A stretch of DNA of 64,000 nucleotides from an uncultured Collinsella sp. (GCA_949287065.1 CASEEV010000077.1:54493-118492), one strand, 5' to 3'; positions 34,542 through 42,988 are shown, numbered from the stretch's first letter. Numbers and translations: made by a program. The notes: generated from the letters alone by a model not told the origin.

Positions 34542-35483
34542 TCAATCCAGCAGGTTCTCGAGATAATCGTAGGCACTTACCGCCGCAATGGCACCGTCGG
34601 AGACCGCGGTGACCACCTGCCGCAGCGGCTTTTCTCGCACATCGCCTGCGCAGAACAATCCGGGCGTCTTGGTGCCCATCCGCTCGTCGGTTACCACGCC
34701 GCCCGCCGGGCCAAGCTCAACAAGCTCGCTCACGAGTGCGGTCTGAGGCAGATAGCCGGCAAAGACAAAAATGCCGAACGAGCCTTCCTCGTACGTCTCG
34801 ACGCACTGCTCGGACGTAACCGTGTCCTCGAACGTTACCGTGCTGAGCAAGGCACCGCCGTCAACAGCAACGATCTTGGTGTTGAATCTCACATCGATCT
34901 TATCGTGCGCCATAACACGGTCCGACACGCCTTTGGGCGCCCTGAACCTATCGCGACGGACGACCATGGTGACCTGCGAGGCAAACTTAGTGAGGAACAG
35001 CGCCTCTTCACACGCCGAGTTTCCGCCACCGATGACAAACACATGTTTGTTACGGTAGAACATGCCGTCGCACGTGGCGCAATAGGATACTCCGCGGCCC
35101 CTGAAGGCGTCCTCGCCGGCAAATCCCGCAGGCCTGGGGTTTGCGCCGCCTGTATAGATGACCGTAGGCGCCCAGGCGGTGTCGGAGCCATATGTCACCG
35201 CAAACGTCCCGTCGTCGCCGAGCTCGATGCGCTCTGCCGAACCGTAGGCCATGGTCGCACCGAACTTCTCGGCATGTTCTTGGAACTTTTGGCCGAGCTC
35301 GGCACCCGATATCGAAGGTATGCCCGGGTAATTCTCGATCTCGTCGGTTGTGGCGATCTGGCCTCCTGGCATACCCTGCTCGATAACGAGCGCGCTCAGA
35401 CTGGCACGTCCTGCGTATATGGCGGCAGACAGGCCTGCTGGGCCTCCGCCGACAATGATCGTGTCAAAACGCGTGTTGCTCAT
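34542..35483 (-). CDS. trxB: Thioredoxin-disulfide reductase
   Basis: An NADPH-dependent flavoprotein of 313 aa that reduces thioredoxin. The FAD-binding IIVGGGPAGLSAAIYAGRA (about residues 8-26), the redox-active CATC followed by DGMFYRNK (about 136-147), the NADPH-binding VIGGGNSACEEALFL, and C-terminal GLFCAGDVREKPLRQ are all present. The start at 35483 has AGGGAGA 5 nt upstream; a longer frame lacks a site. Convergent with the DegV gene; its promoter is not obvious. Confidence 0.95.
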   Translation of the reverse strand: MSNTRFDTIIVGGGPAGLSAAIYAGRASLSALVIEQGMPGGQIATTDEIENYPGIPSISGAELGQKFQEHAEKFGATMAYGSAERIELGDDGTFAVTYGSDTAWAPTVIYTGGANPRPAGFAGEDAFRGRGVSYCATCDGMFYRNKHVFVIGGGNSACEEALFLTKFASQVTMVVRRDRFRAPKGVSDRVMAHDKIDVRFNTKIVAVDGGALLSTVTFEDTVTSEQCVETYEEGSFGIFVFAGYLPQTALVSELVELGPAGGVVTDERMGTKTPGLFCAGDVREKPLRQVVTAVSDGAIAAVSAYDYLENLLD

Positions 35484-35786
35484 ACGTCTCCCTTGCACGC
35501 TTGATGGATGCGGTCTGCTCAGATTCTTTTGCAGTAAGACCTTCATACCCAAATACGTCTTTATCCAACGACCGCCTTCGGTCCAGCGCGTCTTTGCTAA
35601 CTGTAAGGTGCCTTATGTTAGAGCCTTGTTTTGACGAAACAGATATGTGCGGAATGAGCACTCTGGGAATACCTCGCGTAAGGTTTGCTGAGATTGTCGT
35701 TGATGAGATGGTTCTTCACGCGCTCGGCCTGCCTGACTACAATGGGAACGGCATTTTTCCAGCAATCGACACGGGGAGCTTGCGAG
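35484..35786. other. Divergent intergenic region, trxB / glycosyltransferase
   Basis: 303 nt containing a good + strand promoter (TTCACG 35715-35720, 17-nt spacer, TACAAT 35738-35743). A plus-strand frame covers 35501-35845, but it has low-complexity composition and no ribosome-binding site, so I do not call it a gene. No clear minus-strand promoter for trxB was found. Confidence 0.55.
35715..35743 (+). promoter_or_regulatory. Sigma-70 promoter of the glycosyltransferase gene
   Basis: TTCACG, an exact 17-nt spacer, then TACAAT; about 43 nt from the start codon. Confidence 0.7.
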
Positions 35787-37094
35787 ATGGCAACACAATC
35801 AAAGACGCTGCTCGTGAACCAGGTCTCCGACCAACGCTCCCCTAGCAGCCATGAACAGGCTCATCGCGATGCTGTGCAGAGACCAACGGTGATCATCATG
35901 CACGCCTCCGTTGGCTCAGGGCACAAAAGCGCAGCTCGGGCTATTGCGCAGGCATTTCGCTCGCTCCGGGGAACCGATGGGTTTCCCGCCGACCTTTCCG
36001 TCGAGGTTCTCGACGTTTTGGATTTTGCGCGCATTGCCATCGACGGCAACAAGACGGCCTCGCTGTTTACGGGGGCAACGCGGCCGATCTACGACGTTAC
36101 CTGGCGCTACACGCTTACCGGCCGCGTGCTCTGGGGCGGAGGCACCGCGTGGTCCCGCATCATGTTCCCTGCGTTCAACGCCTATGTTGAGCGCGTTCGA
36201 CCGTTGGCCGTGGTTACAACGCATATCACGGCCGCAAACGTTGCCGTAGGCGCGCGCATGATCACCGGTGTCGAGTACCCCGTGGTATGTGTCCCCACCG
36301 ACTACGAGGTCGAAGGATTCTGGCCGCATAGGGAGGCGGATCTCTTCTGTGTGGCCACTGAGGCTATGGAAGAGACGCTTCGCCCGCGTCGCGTACCCGA
36401 AGACCGCATTCGGCTCACGGGCATACCGATCCGTCCCGGGTTTTGCGCCGCCTCCTCGCGCGAGGAGACGCTTGACCGATTCGGTCTTCCGCACGACAAG
36501 CTTATCGTTCTGGTCATGGCGGGCGCGGGTCTTTCGCAGCCGTACGTGCGCATGAGAGCCGCACTCGAGCAGGCCTACCCTTACCTGGGGCGCTTCTCGT
36601 CGATGCACTTCGTATTTATACCTGGCCGCGATCGCGCCTACGAGCAGGGCATCAGGCGAAACTTCGAGGCCATGGGCCTGCCAAACGTATCGGTTCTCGG
36701 CTACGTGAGCGGTATGGCCGAGCTCATGGAAGCTGCCGATTTGGCCATTCTTAAATCGGGCGGCCTCACGGTTACCGAATGCTTGTGCGCCGACCTGCCC
36801 ATGCTGCTCCTCGGCAAGTCGTATGGCCAAGAAAAAGCCAACACCGTCATGCTCACCTCGTTGGGTGCTGCGCTGCACGTCACTACGCCGCGCGAGCTCG
36901 TGGCGGCGCTCCAGCGCATCGACGAGAATCCGGAGGCCCTCAAGGCCCTTCTCGTCAACGGAGAGGCGCTTAAAAGGCCGCATGCGGCAGAAGACGTCGC
37001 ACGGGCCACGATGGAACGTGTCGGGGTCCCTATGGACCGTAAAAAGCATCTCGTCGAGTTCTACTGGGGTGGCAAGCCCGCGCACACGCGTTAA
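35787..37094 (+). CDS. MGDG synthase/UgtP-type diacylglycerol glycosyltransferase
   Basis: A 435-aa peripheral membrane glycosyltransferase that likely adds a sugar from a UDP-sugar to diacylglycerol. The N-terminal HASVGSGHKSAARAIAQAF (about residues 38-56) is the hallmark of the MGDG synthase domain. The C-terminal GT28-like half has LKSGGLTVTECLCADLPML (about 348-366), which binds the nucleotide sugar. The first ~30 residues are polar and variable. ATG 35787 has GGGGAG upstream. It probably makes membrane glycolipid or a lipoteichoic/lipoglycan anchor; the sugar cannot be read from sequence. Confidence 0.88.
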   Translation: MATQSKTLLVNQVSDQRSPSSHEQAHRDAVQRPTVIIMHASVGSGHKSAARAIAQAFRSLRGTDGFPADLSVEVLDVLDFARIAIDGNKTASLFTGATRPIYDVTWRYTLTGRVLWGGGTAWSRIMFPAFNAYVERVRPLAVVTTHITAANVAVGARMITGVEYPVVCVPTDYEVEGFWPHREADLFCVATEAMEETLRPRRVPEDRIRLTGIPIRPGFCAASSREETLDRFGLPHDKLIVLVMAGAGLSQPYVRMRAALEQAYPYLGRFSSMHFVFIPGRDRAYEQGIRRNFEAMGLPNVSVLGYVSGMAELMEAADLAILKSGGLTVTECLCADLPMLLLGKSYGQEKANTVMLTSLGAALHVTTPRELVAALQRIDENPEALKALLVNGEALKRPHAAEDVARATMERVGVPMDRKKHLVEFYWGGKPAHTR

Positions 37095-37144
37095 GCAAGC
37101 TGTCATCTCCCAGCACTACCGATTGAACAGGCTGTGAATAACAA

Positions 37145-37177
37145 GAGCGCCGCTCGGACATAGCCCGAACGGCGCTC
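37145..37177. terminator. Hairpin between convergent genes
   Basis: A 13-bp stem with one G-U (37145-37157 with 37165-37177). On the minus strand it is followed by TTGTTATTC, ending the NCS2 gene; it could also stop + strand transcripts. Confidence 0.75.
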
Positions 37178-37200
37178 GTAGTTGTCGTGCGGTCCTGCGT

Positions 37201-38520
37201 CTAGAGCATCAGGAAGTACACGAGGAATGCCGCGGCGGCGATCCACATAAGCGGGCGCACACGGCTGATCTTGCCCGTAACCACGGCAACGATGACGTAG
37301 GTGATGAAGCCGAGGCCGATGCCGTTGGAGATGGAGTACGTAAAGGGAATGCCGGCAACGATAATAAACGCCGGGAAGCCCTCGAGCACGTCCGTCCAGT
37401 CGATGTCGATAACGTCGGTCATCATGAGGAAGCCAACGAACACAAGCGCGCCGCAGGTGGCGGCAGAAGGAATGCAGCTGATGATCGGCGAGAAAAACGC
37501 GGCGAGCAGGAACAGAACGCCCGCGACGATGGAGGTGAGGCCCGTACGACCGCCGTCGGCGGCACCCGAGGAAGACTCGACGAAGGTGGTGATGGAAGAG
37601 GCGCCCACAAGACCGCCTACGGCGGCGGCAATGGAGTCGACGACCAGAATGGGACGGATATCGAGGACCTTGCCGTCCTTAGTGAGGAAGTCGCCCTGCT
37701 TGGCCACAGCCATGGCCGTGCCCATGGTGTCAAAGAAGTCGCTCATCATGAGCGAGAACGCAAAGAGCAGAAGCGTCGGCGTGGTGACCGCCTCGACGAT
37801 GCCCATGACGCCGCCTTCGGTCTGCTGGAACGGCGCGCCGAACGTGGTGAAATCAAGCGGAGCCACAATGCCCGCGGGCAGCGGGGTCACGCCGAGCGGG
37901 ATGCCGATGATGGCTGCAATGAGAATGCCCCACAGAAGGGCGCCCTTGATCTTCATGGAGTAGAGAATGACCGTGATGACAATCGAGATGATGCCGACGA
38001 TGAACGCGGGCGACTGAACGTCGCCAATGGCTACCATGGTGTCAGGATTGGCCGTGATGATGCCGGCGTCCTTGAGGCCGATCATGGCGATAAAGAGGCC
38101 CAGACCGATGGAGATGCCGTGGCGCAGCGAGACCGGAATGGCCTCCATGATGGCCTCGCGCAGGCCGCACAGCACGAGAAGCAGGATGGCGATGCCCTCG
38201 ATCATGATGACCGCCATTGCCGTCTGCCAGCCGTATCCCATAGCCTCAGGTCCGCACAGCGTGAAGGCGACGATCGAGTTGATGCCCATACCCGATGCGC
38301 ACGCGAGAGGACGGTTGGCAAAAACGCCCATAGCGATGGTCATGACCGCGGCACCGATGCACGTTGCCGTAACCGCAGCGGTGGCCGGAATGCCCGCAGC
38401 CGAAAGAATACTCGGATTAACGACGATGATGTAGGCCATAGCCAAGAACGTGGTAAGTCCCGCTCTGGTTTCGGTAGCGGCGCTGGTGTGGCGCTCGCTC
38501 AGCTTAAAGAATGTATCCAT
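37201..38520 (-). CDS. NCS2 family nucleobase permease (AzgA/PbuG-like)
   Basis: A 439-aa transporter with about 12-14 TM segments, likely proton-coupled uptake of hypoxanthine, guanine or adenine. The AzgA-type N-terminus (TETRAGLTTFLAMAYIIVVNP) and NRPLACASGMGINSIVAF (about residues 68-85) are typical; the second conserved region is SSITTFVESSSGAADGGRTGL. Substrate is inferred. ATG 38520 has AGGGGG upstream. It lies 44 nt after dut, too close for a purine riboswitch, and probably shares the nrdR-dut transcript. Confidence 0.9.
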   Translation of the reverse strand: MDTFFKLSERHTSAATETRAGLTTFLAMAYIIVVNPSILSAAGIPATAAVTATCIGAAVMTIAMGVFANRPLACASGMGINSIVAFTLCGPEAMGYGWQTAMAVIMIEGIAILLLVLCGLREAIMEAIPVSLRHGISIGLGLFIAMIGLKDAGIITANPDTMVAIGDVQSPAFIVGIISIVITVILYSMKIKGALLWGILIAAIIGIPLGVTPLPAGIVAPLDFTTFGAPFQQTEGGVMGIVEAVTTPTLLLFAFSLMMSDFFDTMGTAMAVAKQGDFLTKDGKVLDIRPILVVDSIAAAVGGLVGASSITTFVESSSGAADGGRTGLTSIVAGVLFLLAAFFSPIISCIPSAATCGALVFVGFLMMTDVIDIDWTDVLEGFPAFIIVAGIPFTYSISNGIGLGFITYVIVAVVTGKISRVRPLMWIAAAAFLVYFLML

Positions 38521-38564
38521 GTAACCCCCTGTATGCCGATGTGCAGAACAATATCCTCAGGCAC

Positions 38565-39005
38565 TTACGCGGTGCCGCTGGATCCAAAACCGCCCTCGCC
38601 TCGATCGGTTTCGTCAAGCTCGTCGACCTCGAGCAGGCTAACTGCCGGCACAGCCTGAATGACGAGTTGGGCGATGCGCTCACCGCGCTCGATGTGGATG
38701 GTTTTCTTCGCGTCGAGGTTGACCGCGATAACCTTGAGCTCGCCGCGGTAATGCGCGTCGATAAGTCCGGGGGTGTTTGCCATCGAGAGGCCCTCTTTGA
38801 GGGCGCGGCCCGAACGGGGCTGCACAAAGCCAGCGTAGCCCTCGGGGATCGCCACCGCAAGGCCGGTAGAGACGAGGACGCGCTCGAGCGGCGGAATATC
38901 AACGGTCTCGTTAGCGCGCAGATCAAGGCCGGCGTCACCTTCGTAAGCGTACGAAGGAAGCTCTACAGCGGGATCCAAACGCTTGATGCGGACGTGCAAA
39001 GTCAT
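38565..39005 (-). CDS. dut: dUTP diphosphatase
   Basis: A 146-aa homotrimeric dUTPase giving dUMP and PPi. Conserved motifs: DAGLDLRA (I), PRSGRALK (II), NTPGLIDAHYRGELKV (III, catalytic Asp), RIAQLVI (IV) and the glycine-rich DRGEGGFGSSG (V). Complete. The GAGG before its ATG overlaps the nrdR stop. With nrdR upstream, the operon links dNTP control to dUTP removal. Confidence 0.96.
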   Translation of the reverse strand: MTLHVRIKRLDPAVELPSYAYEGDAGLDLRANETVDIPPLERVLVSTGLAVAIPEGYAGFVQPRSGRALKEGLSMANTPGLIDAHYRGELKVIAVNLDAKKTIHIERGERIAQLVIQAVPAVSLLEVDELDETDRGEGGFGSSGTA

Positions 39006-39009
39006 ACGG

Positions 39010-39453
39010 CTACCTCAATTTCTTTAGTTCGTCGAGAAACTCGTCCACGTCTTTAAAATCTCGGTAGACCGAAGCGAAGCGAATGTAGGCAACCTTGTCG
39101 AGCCGTTCAAGGCGCTTGAGAACCATGTCGCCCAGCTCACGCGAGGAGACGTTGGTCGTAGCCGACGAGCGAAGCTCGTGCTCGATGTCGTCGATGAGCT
39201 CGTTGAGTTTGCTCGTATCGATGTCGCGCTTGATTGTCGCGCGCATGAGGCCCACCATGAGCTTGTTACGGTCGAACGCCTGCACCGTGCCATCGCTCTT
39301 GGTGACCTCGAGCGGATCTTCGCACCGCTCGAAAGTCGTAAAGCGGTGGTGGCATTTGCGGCACTCACGGCGTCGCTTGATTGCGTTCGATGCCTCTTGC
39401 GACCGTGAATCGATGACACGCGTCTCTGGATGCCCGCATTTTGGACAATGCAT
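39010..39453 (-). CDS. nrdR: Transcriptional repressor NrdR
   Basis: A 147-aa zinc-ribbon/ATP-cone repressor of ribonucleotide reductase genes. The ribbon MHCPKCGHPETRVIDSR, then CRKCHHRFTTFE, is intact; the ATP-cone (VTKSDGTVQAFDRNKLMVGL) senses ATP/dATP. The order nrdR-dut is on one transcript. A match to the NrdR box lies 42 nt upstream of the start, suggesting self-regulation. ATG 39453 has GGGTGAGG upstream. Confidence 0.96.
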   Translation of the reverse strand: MHCPKCGHPETRVIDSRSQEASNAIKRRRECRKCHHRFTTFERCEDPLEVTKSDGTVQAFDRNKLMVGLMRATIKRDIDTSKLNELIDDIEHELRSSATTNVSSRELGDMVLKRLERLDKVAYIRFASVYRDFKDVDEFLDELKKLR

Positions 39454-39494
39454 GAACGCCTCACCCCTGCCCCGAGATTAAAAACTCAAACACC

Positions 39495-39510
39495 ATACCA
39501 TATATGGAGA
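39495..39510. promoter_or_regulatory. Candidate NrdR box
   Basis: ATACCATATATGGAGA, containing the palindrome CCATATATGG (39498-39507). It keeps the C-N-ATATAT-N-G core of the known NrdR box (ACACWATATATWGTGT) but differs at several outer positions. Confidence 0.45.
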
Positions 39511-39569
39511 CTCGATGGACAAAGAGAGAGGCGTTGCGAAACCGTGCCGCAATCTTGAGGAGCGTTAGA

Positions 39570-40037
39570 TCAGTTGGTCAAAGGCACGTCGAGCGCTGCA
39601 CCGGCTTGCACAAGGCCCGACTCAAGGCCGTTGCGAGCCATAAGAAGATCCACAACCTGGCTGGTAGACAAGCCGTCGACAGGATGCTCCTCCGCTATAC
39701 CGGAAAGCGTCTGCCCCGGTTTTACGACGACCTGCTCGTAACGCTCTATGGAAGCAAGAGATTGTTCGTATGCCGCATCGCGCATCTGCGTCGAAAGAAT
39801 CATGACGAGAAGCCCGCAGGCAACAAGCAGGCAAACGATGGCGACAGAGGCGAGGATACTCGACGCATGAGCGCGCTTGTACACAACGCTGCGCTTTGAC
39901 GCCGCGCGTCCGTCCGCGAGACGAGGACTGGTGCTCGGGTGTTTGCCGCCATCGACAACGGTAAACCCCCTGTATTCGTGGCGACGCTCAACCAAGCGAA
40001 CCGACGTGCCATCCACCTTATACTCAAATGCGTTCAT
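39570..40037 (-). CDS. Membrane-anchored LysM protein, YneA-like candidate division inhibitor
   Basis: A 155-aa protein: a polar N-terminus of about 55 residues, one TM segment (about 58-80, ILASVAIVCLLVACGLLVMIL), then an extracytoplasmic LysM-like domain (VVVKPGQTLSGIAEEHP to the end). The start at 40037 has AAGGAGG upstream. It is divergent from lexA, as yneA is in Bacillus, and LexA boxes lie between them. YneA halts division during SOS. The TM-plus-LysM layout matches, but the longer N-terminus differs and the role is inferred. Confidence 0.75.
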   Translation of the reverse strand: MNAFEYKVDGTSVRLVERRHEYRGFTVVDGGKHPSTSPRLADGRAASKRSVVYKRAHASSILASVAIVCLLVACGLLVMILSTQMRDAAYEQSLASIERYEQVVVKPGQTLSGIAEEHPVDGLSTSQVVDLLMARNGLESGLVQAGAALDVPLTN

Positions 40038-40058
40038 TGATCCTCCTTGCTATGTGCT

Positions 40059-40104
40059 CTGCCTCAGTTATACGAGATGGCGCGGACACGAATAACAGAG
40101 GCAG
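40059..40104 (-). repeat. Long imperfect inverted repeat in the LysM gene leader
   Basis: Arms of 13 nt (40059-40071 with 40092-40104) pair at 12 of 13 positions around a 20-nt loop, directly before the LysM ribosome-binding site. No T-tract follows. Confidence 0.5.
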
Positions 40105-40114
40105 CTGGCTTCAG

Positions 40115-40128
40115 GGAACGGGTGTTCG
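40115..40128. promoter_or_regulatory. LexA (SOS) box 1
   Basis: GGAACGGGTGTTCG fits the Gram-positive CGAAC-N4-GTTCG operator at 9 of 10 half-site positions. It lies on the LysM-gene side of the lexA divergent region. Confidence 0.75.
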
Positions 40129-40171
40129 CTTATGAGTATCATGCGCACACGTGTTCGTGTCAAGAAGATTT

Positions 40172-40185
40172 AGAACATTTGTTTG
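40172..40185. promoter_or_regulatory. LexA (SOS) box 2
   Basis: AGAACATTTGTTTG, an 8 of 10 match to CGAAC-N4-GTTCG, overlapping the first bases of the lexA -35 box; the placement fits autorepression. Confidence 0.75.
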
Positions 40186-40211
40186 TATTTCTCTCTTACA
40201 GCGGGTATGAT
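40183..40211 (+). promoter_or_regulatory. Promoter of lexA
   Basis: TTGTAT (40183-40188), an exact 17-nt spacer, then TATGAT (40206-40211), about 29 nt before the start codon. Confidence 0.75.
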
Positions 40212-40239
40212 AAGGCCAAGCTACGAAAGGAGCCGTCCC

Positions 40240-40884
40240 ATGGCCCGTAAGATCACTAAGCGCCAGCAGCAGATCTACGACTACATTCTGGCCTATCAGC
40301 TTGAGAAGGGTTATCCCCCGAGCGTTCGCGAGATGGCAGCTGCCGTGGGGCTTTCCTCCCCTTCTACCGTGCACGCGCATCTCAACGCACTCGAGGACCA
40401 CGGCCTGCTCAAGCGCGAGAAAACCAAGCCGCGTGCTATCGAGCTCTTCAACGCCGACGGAACGTCCGCTTTAAAGACAGCCGAGGTCGTGGAGCACGTT
40501 GACCGCGGGAGCGTCTCGCTTCCGCTGGTCGGTCGTGTGGCCGCAGGCATGCCCATCCTCGCCGAGCAAAACGTTGAAGACACGTTCACGGTTCCCACCG
40601 AGATCGCAACCGACTCGAGCTCGTTTGTGCTTGAGGTACACGGCGACTCTATGATCAACGCGGGCATCTACAACGGCGACTACATCATCGTGCGCGAGCA
40701 AAAGAGCGCCATGAACGGCGAGATCGTCGTGGCCATGATCGACGGCGAGGCCACCGTCAAGACGTTCTACAAAGAGCAAGGACGGGTGCGGCTCCAGCCT
40801 GAGAACGACGCTATGGAACCCATCTATGCCAACAACCCCGTTATCCTGGGCAAGGTCGTCGCCCTTATGAGGCGTTTTTCGTAG
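40240..40884 (+). CDS. lexA: SOS repressor LexA
   Basis: A 214-aa repressor that cleaves itself when RecA filaments form. The winged-helix DNA-binding domain (residues 1-70, YPPSVREMAAAVGLSSPSTVHAHLNALE) is followed by the S24 peptidase domain: cleavage site VAAGMP (Ala102-Gly103), catalytic Ser137 in HGDSM and Lys174 in ATVKTF. ATG 40240 has GAAAGGAG upstream; an earlier in-frame ATG at 40183 falls on the promoter. The next gene starts immediately after its stop. recA, which also has a LexA box, is at 49484. Confidence 0.97.
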   Translation: MARKITKRQQQIYDYILAYQLEKGYPPSVREMAAAVGLSSPSTVHAHLNALEDHGLLKREKTKPRAIELFNADGTSALKTAEVVEHVDRGSVSLPLVGRVAAGMPILAEQNVEDTFTVPTEIATDSSSFVLEVHGDSMINAGIYNGDYIIVREQKSAMNGEIVVAMIDGEATVKTFYKEQGRVRLQPENDAMEPIYANNPVILGKVVALMRRFS

Positions 40885-41619
40885 ATGGCTTCCTCAGTTT
40901 CCAAGCAGCCGCGCATCGTGTTCTTTGACACGCTGCGCGGCTTTACGCTTATCTCGATGATTATGTTTCATGCCATGTGGGACGTCGCCAACCTCTACGG
41001 CTCCGATCCCCAGGATATTGCCTGGTACTTTTCATTTCAAGGCGTTTGGCGGTGTTCCATCAGCTGGGTGTTTATCGCCTTGGCTGGGATAATGACGTCC
41101 TTCTCGCGCAACAACCTCAAACGCGCCGCTGTTTACGGAGCGGCGGCGTTTGCGGTGTTTGCGGTCACGAATCTTGCCGAAATGCTTCTGCCGAGCATGA
41201 GCGGCATCGCCATCAATTTCGGCATATTGTTCTGCATGGCTGCGTGCACTCTCATATTCACATGGGTGAAGCGCCCTTTGCGCGCTGCTGGCCCATGGCT
41301 TCCTGTTGTTTTCATGGCGCTCTTCGCCCTGACGTACCAGCTGCCGTGGATGAGCCCGGCACCATGGGACAACACAACAGGATTGGCTTGGCTCGGTTTT
41401 CCAAGTTCGGGGTTCGGGTCTGCCGATTACTACCCCGTTATACCCTTCGTGTTTCTCTACCTTGCCTTTGCCTGGATCGGCAGTCGCGTCACGTCATGGC
41501 CCGCCTGGATGAGCAGAGATCTCTGCGCGCCCTTGAGTTGGCTCGGACGGCACAGCCTCGCCGTATACCTGATGCATCAGCCGATCGTCGCGCTCTTGCT
41601 CGCTGTCATCTATTGGTAG
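40885..41619 (+). CDS. DUF1624/heparan-alpha-glucosaminide acetyltransferase-like membrane protein
   Basis: A 244-aa polytopic membrane protein of the DUF1624 (HGSNAT catalytic-like) family. IVFFDTLRGFTLISMIMFHAMWD at the N-terminus carries the conserved Asp, Arg-Gly and His, and SWLGRHSLAVYLMHQPIV at the C-terminus is typical of membrane acyltransferases of this type. About seven TM helices. Acceptor and donor are unknown. Its ATG follows the lexA TAG directly, so it is expected to be damage-induced with lexA; the reason is not clear. Confidence 0.82.
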   Translation: MASSVSKQPRIVFFDTLRGFTLISMIMFHAMWDVANLYGSDPQDIAWYFSFQGVWRCSISWVFIALAGIMTSFSRNNLKRAAVYGAAAFAVFAVTNLAEMLLPSMSGIAINFGILFCMAACTLIFTWVKRPLRAAGPWLPVVFMALFALTYQLPWMSPAPWDNTTGLAWLGFPSSGFGSADYYPVIPFVFLYLAFAWIGSRVTSWPAWMSRDLCAPLSWLGRHSLAVYLMHQPIVALLLAVIYW

Positions 41620-41677
41620 GCACCGGAACATGCGCAAACAAAGAGCGAAGCAGCGACCACGACGCAGGCCCGCTTCC

Positions 41678-42985
41678 TCAGTAATCGTCTCCCCGGTCGA
41701 CATAGCGGCCAATCCGGCGCTCAATATGACGCGGAATCTTGGCAACGACGTGCGTCGCGTCCGCCTCGTATGTTTCTTGCAGGACCGTACCCTGCGTACG
41801 GATATCGTGGAGCAAAGCGGCCTCTGCGTATGGGATACGTAGGGTCATGAGCTTGTCGGTTGCCGAGGCCTCGGCGGTGATGAGCTCGAGCAGGCGCTCG
41901 AGACCCTCGCCCGTATGCGCCGAGAACAGCGCCGCCTCGGGCTCGCGACGGGCAAGCACCGCCCGCTCATCAGGATTCAGCAAGTCGACCTTGTTGAACA
42001 CCGTGAGGGAAGGAATCTTGTCCGCTTTGATCTCGTGAAGCACGTCGTCGACTGCCTCGCGATGGCGCTCGCGATCCTCGTCGGCAGCATCGACCACCTT
42101 CAAAATCAGGTCAGCGTCACGCACCTCGGAAAGCGTGGACTTAAATGCCTCGACGAGGTTGTGCGGGATCTTCTGAATGAACCCTACCGTATCGGTGAGG
42201 GTTGCCGTGCGACCGCCCGGGAGAACCATGGCGCGCGTCGTGGGGTCAAGAGTTGCAAAGAGCTTGTCTTCCGAAAGGACCGACGCGCCCGTTACCATGT
42301 TGAGCAACGTCGACTTGCCGGCATTGGTGTAGCCCGCCAGGGCAATCCGAAACGCCGTGGATGCCGTACGGCTCTTCGATTGCACCTCGCGTCGCAAGGA
42401 CAGGTTCGCAAGCTCGCGCTTGAGCGTGGCGATGCGGTTGCGAACCATGCGACGGTCGACTTCGAGCTGGCTTTCGCCCTGACCAAAACGACTTCCGATG
42501 CCGCCGCGCGTCTGCTCGCCGGCCAGGTGGCTCCACATGCCGCGCAGACGAGGCAGAAGGTACTGAAGCTGGGCGAGCTGGACCTGCAGGCGTCCCTCGC
42601 GTGTTTGCGCATGCAGGCCGAAGATATCGAGGATGAGCGCTGTGCGGTCGATGATCTTGGTCGGCTCGCCGACCAAGCGCTCGAGGTTTGACTGCTGAGA
42701 CGGTGTGATCTCGTCATCGAACACGATGGTGTCGACATCGAGGTTGCGCGCGAGCTGTATGAGCTCCTCCACCTTGCCGGGCCCGATGAAGGTTCTCGGC
42801 ACCGGCGTCTGCAGCCGTTGCACCATGCGGCCGACCACTTCGGCGCCGGCGGTTTCGGCAAGGCGGCCAAGCTCGTCAAGAGATTTCTCAATGGGCCATT
42901 TGGTTCCGCGCCATTCTACGCCGACCAAGAACACGCGCTCTTTGACCGGAGTCGTTGAGATCATGCGTCGCTTGGTTCTTGCCAT
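41678..42985 (-). CDS. hflX: Ribosome-associated GTPase HflX
   Basis: A 435-aa GTPase that can split stalled ribosomes under stress. The N-terminal HflX domain (residues about 15-205) includes RTFIGPGKVEEL and the conserved QTREGRLQVQLAQLQYLLPRL helix. The G domain has GYTNAGKSTLLN (about 223-234), DTVGF and NKVD. Complete. ATG 42985 has AAAGGTAG upstream. It is the last gene of the rny/miaB/miaA run; miaA-hflX is a classical pair. No terminator is visible in the 58 nt to the DUF1624 gene. Confidence 0.95.
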   Translation of the reverse strand: MARTKRRMISTTPVKERVFLVGVEWRGTKWPIEKSLDELGRLAETAGAEVVGRMVQRLQTPVPRTFIGPGKVEELIQLARNLDVDTIVFDDEITPSQQSNLERLVGEPTKIIDRTALILDIFGLHAQTREGRLQVQLAQLQYLLPRLRGMWSHLAGEQTRGGIGSRFGQGESQLEVDRRMVRNRIATLKRELANLSLRREVQSKSRTASTAFRIALAGYTNAGKSTLLNMVTGASVLSEDKLFATLDPTTRAMVLPGGRTATLTDTVGFIQKIPHNLVEAFKSTLSEVRDADLILKVVDAADEDRERHREAVDDVLHEIKADKIPSLTVFNKVDLLNPDERAVLARREPEAALFSAHTGEGLERLLELITAEASATDKLMTLRIPYAEAALLHDIRTQGTVLQETYEADATHVVAKIPRHIERRIGRYVDRGDDY

Positions 42986-42988
42986 GAG

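Noticed and set aside
35501..35845. A 114-codon + strand frame between trxB and the glycosyltransferase gene
   Set aside because: No ribosome-binding site; it overlaps the glycosyltransferase promoter and start, and has no protein-like pattern.
38521..38564. Purine riboswitch ahead of the NCS2 permease
   Set aside because: Only 44 nt separate dut from the permease, too little for a purine aptamer plus expression platform.
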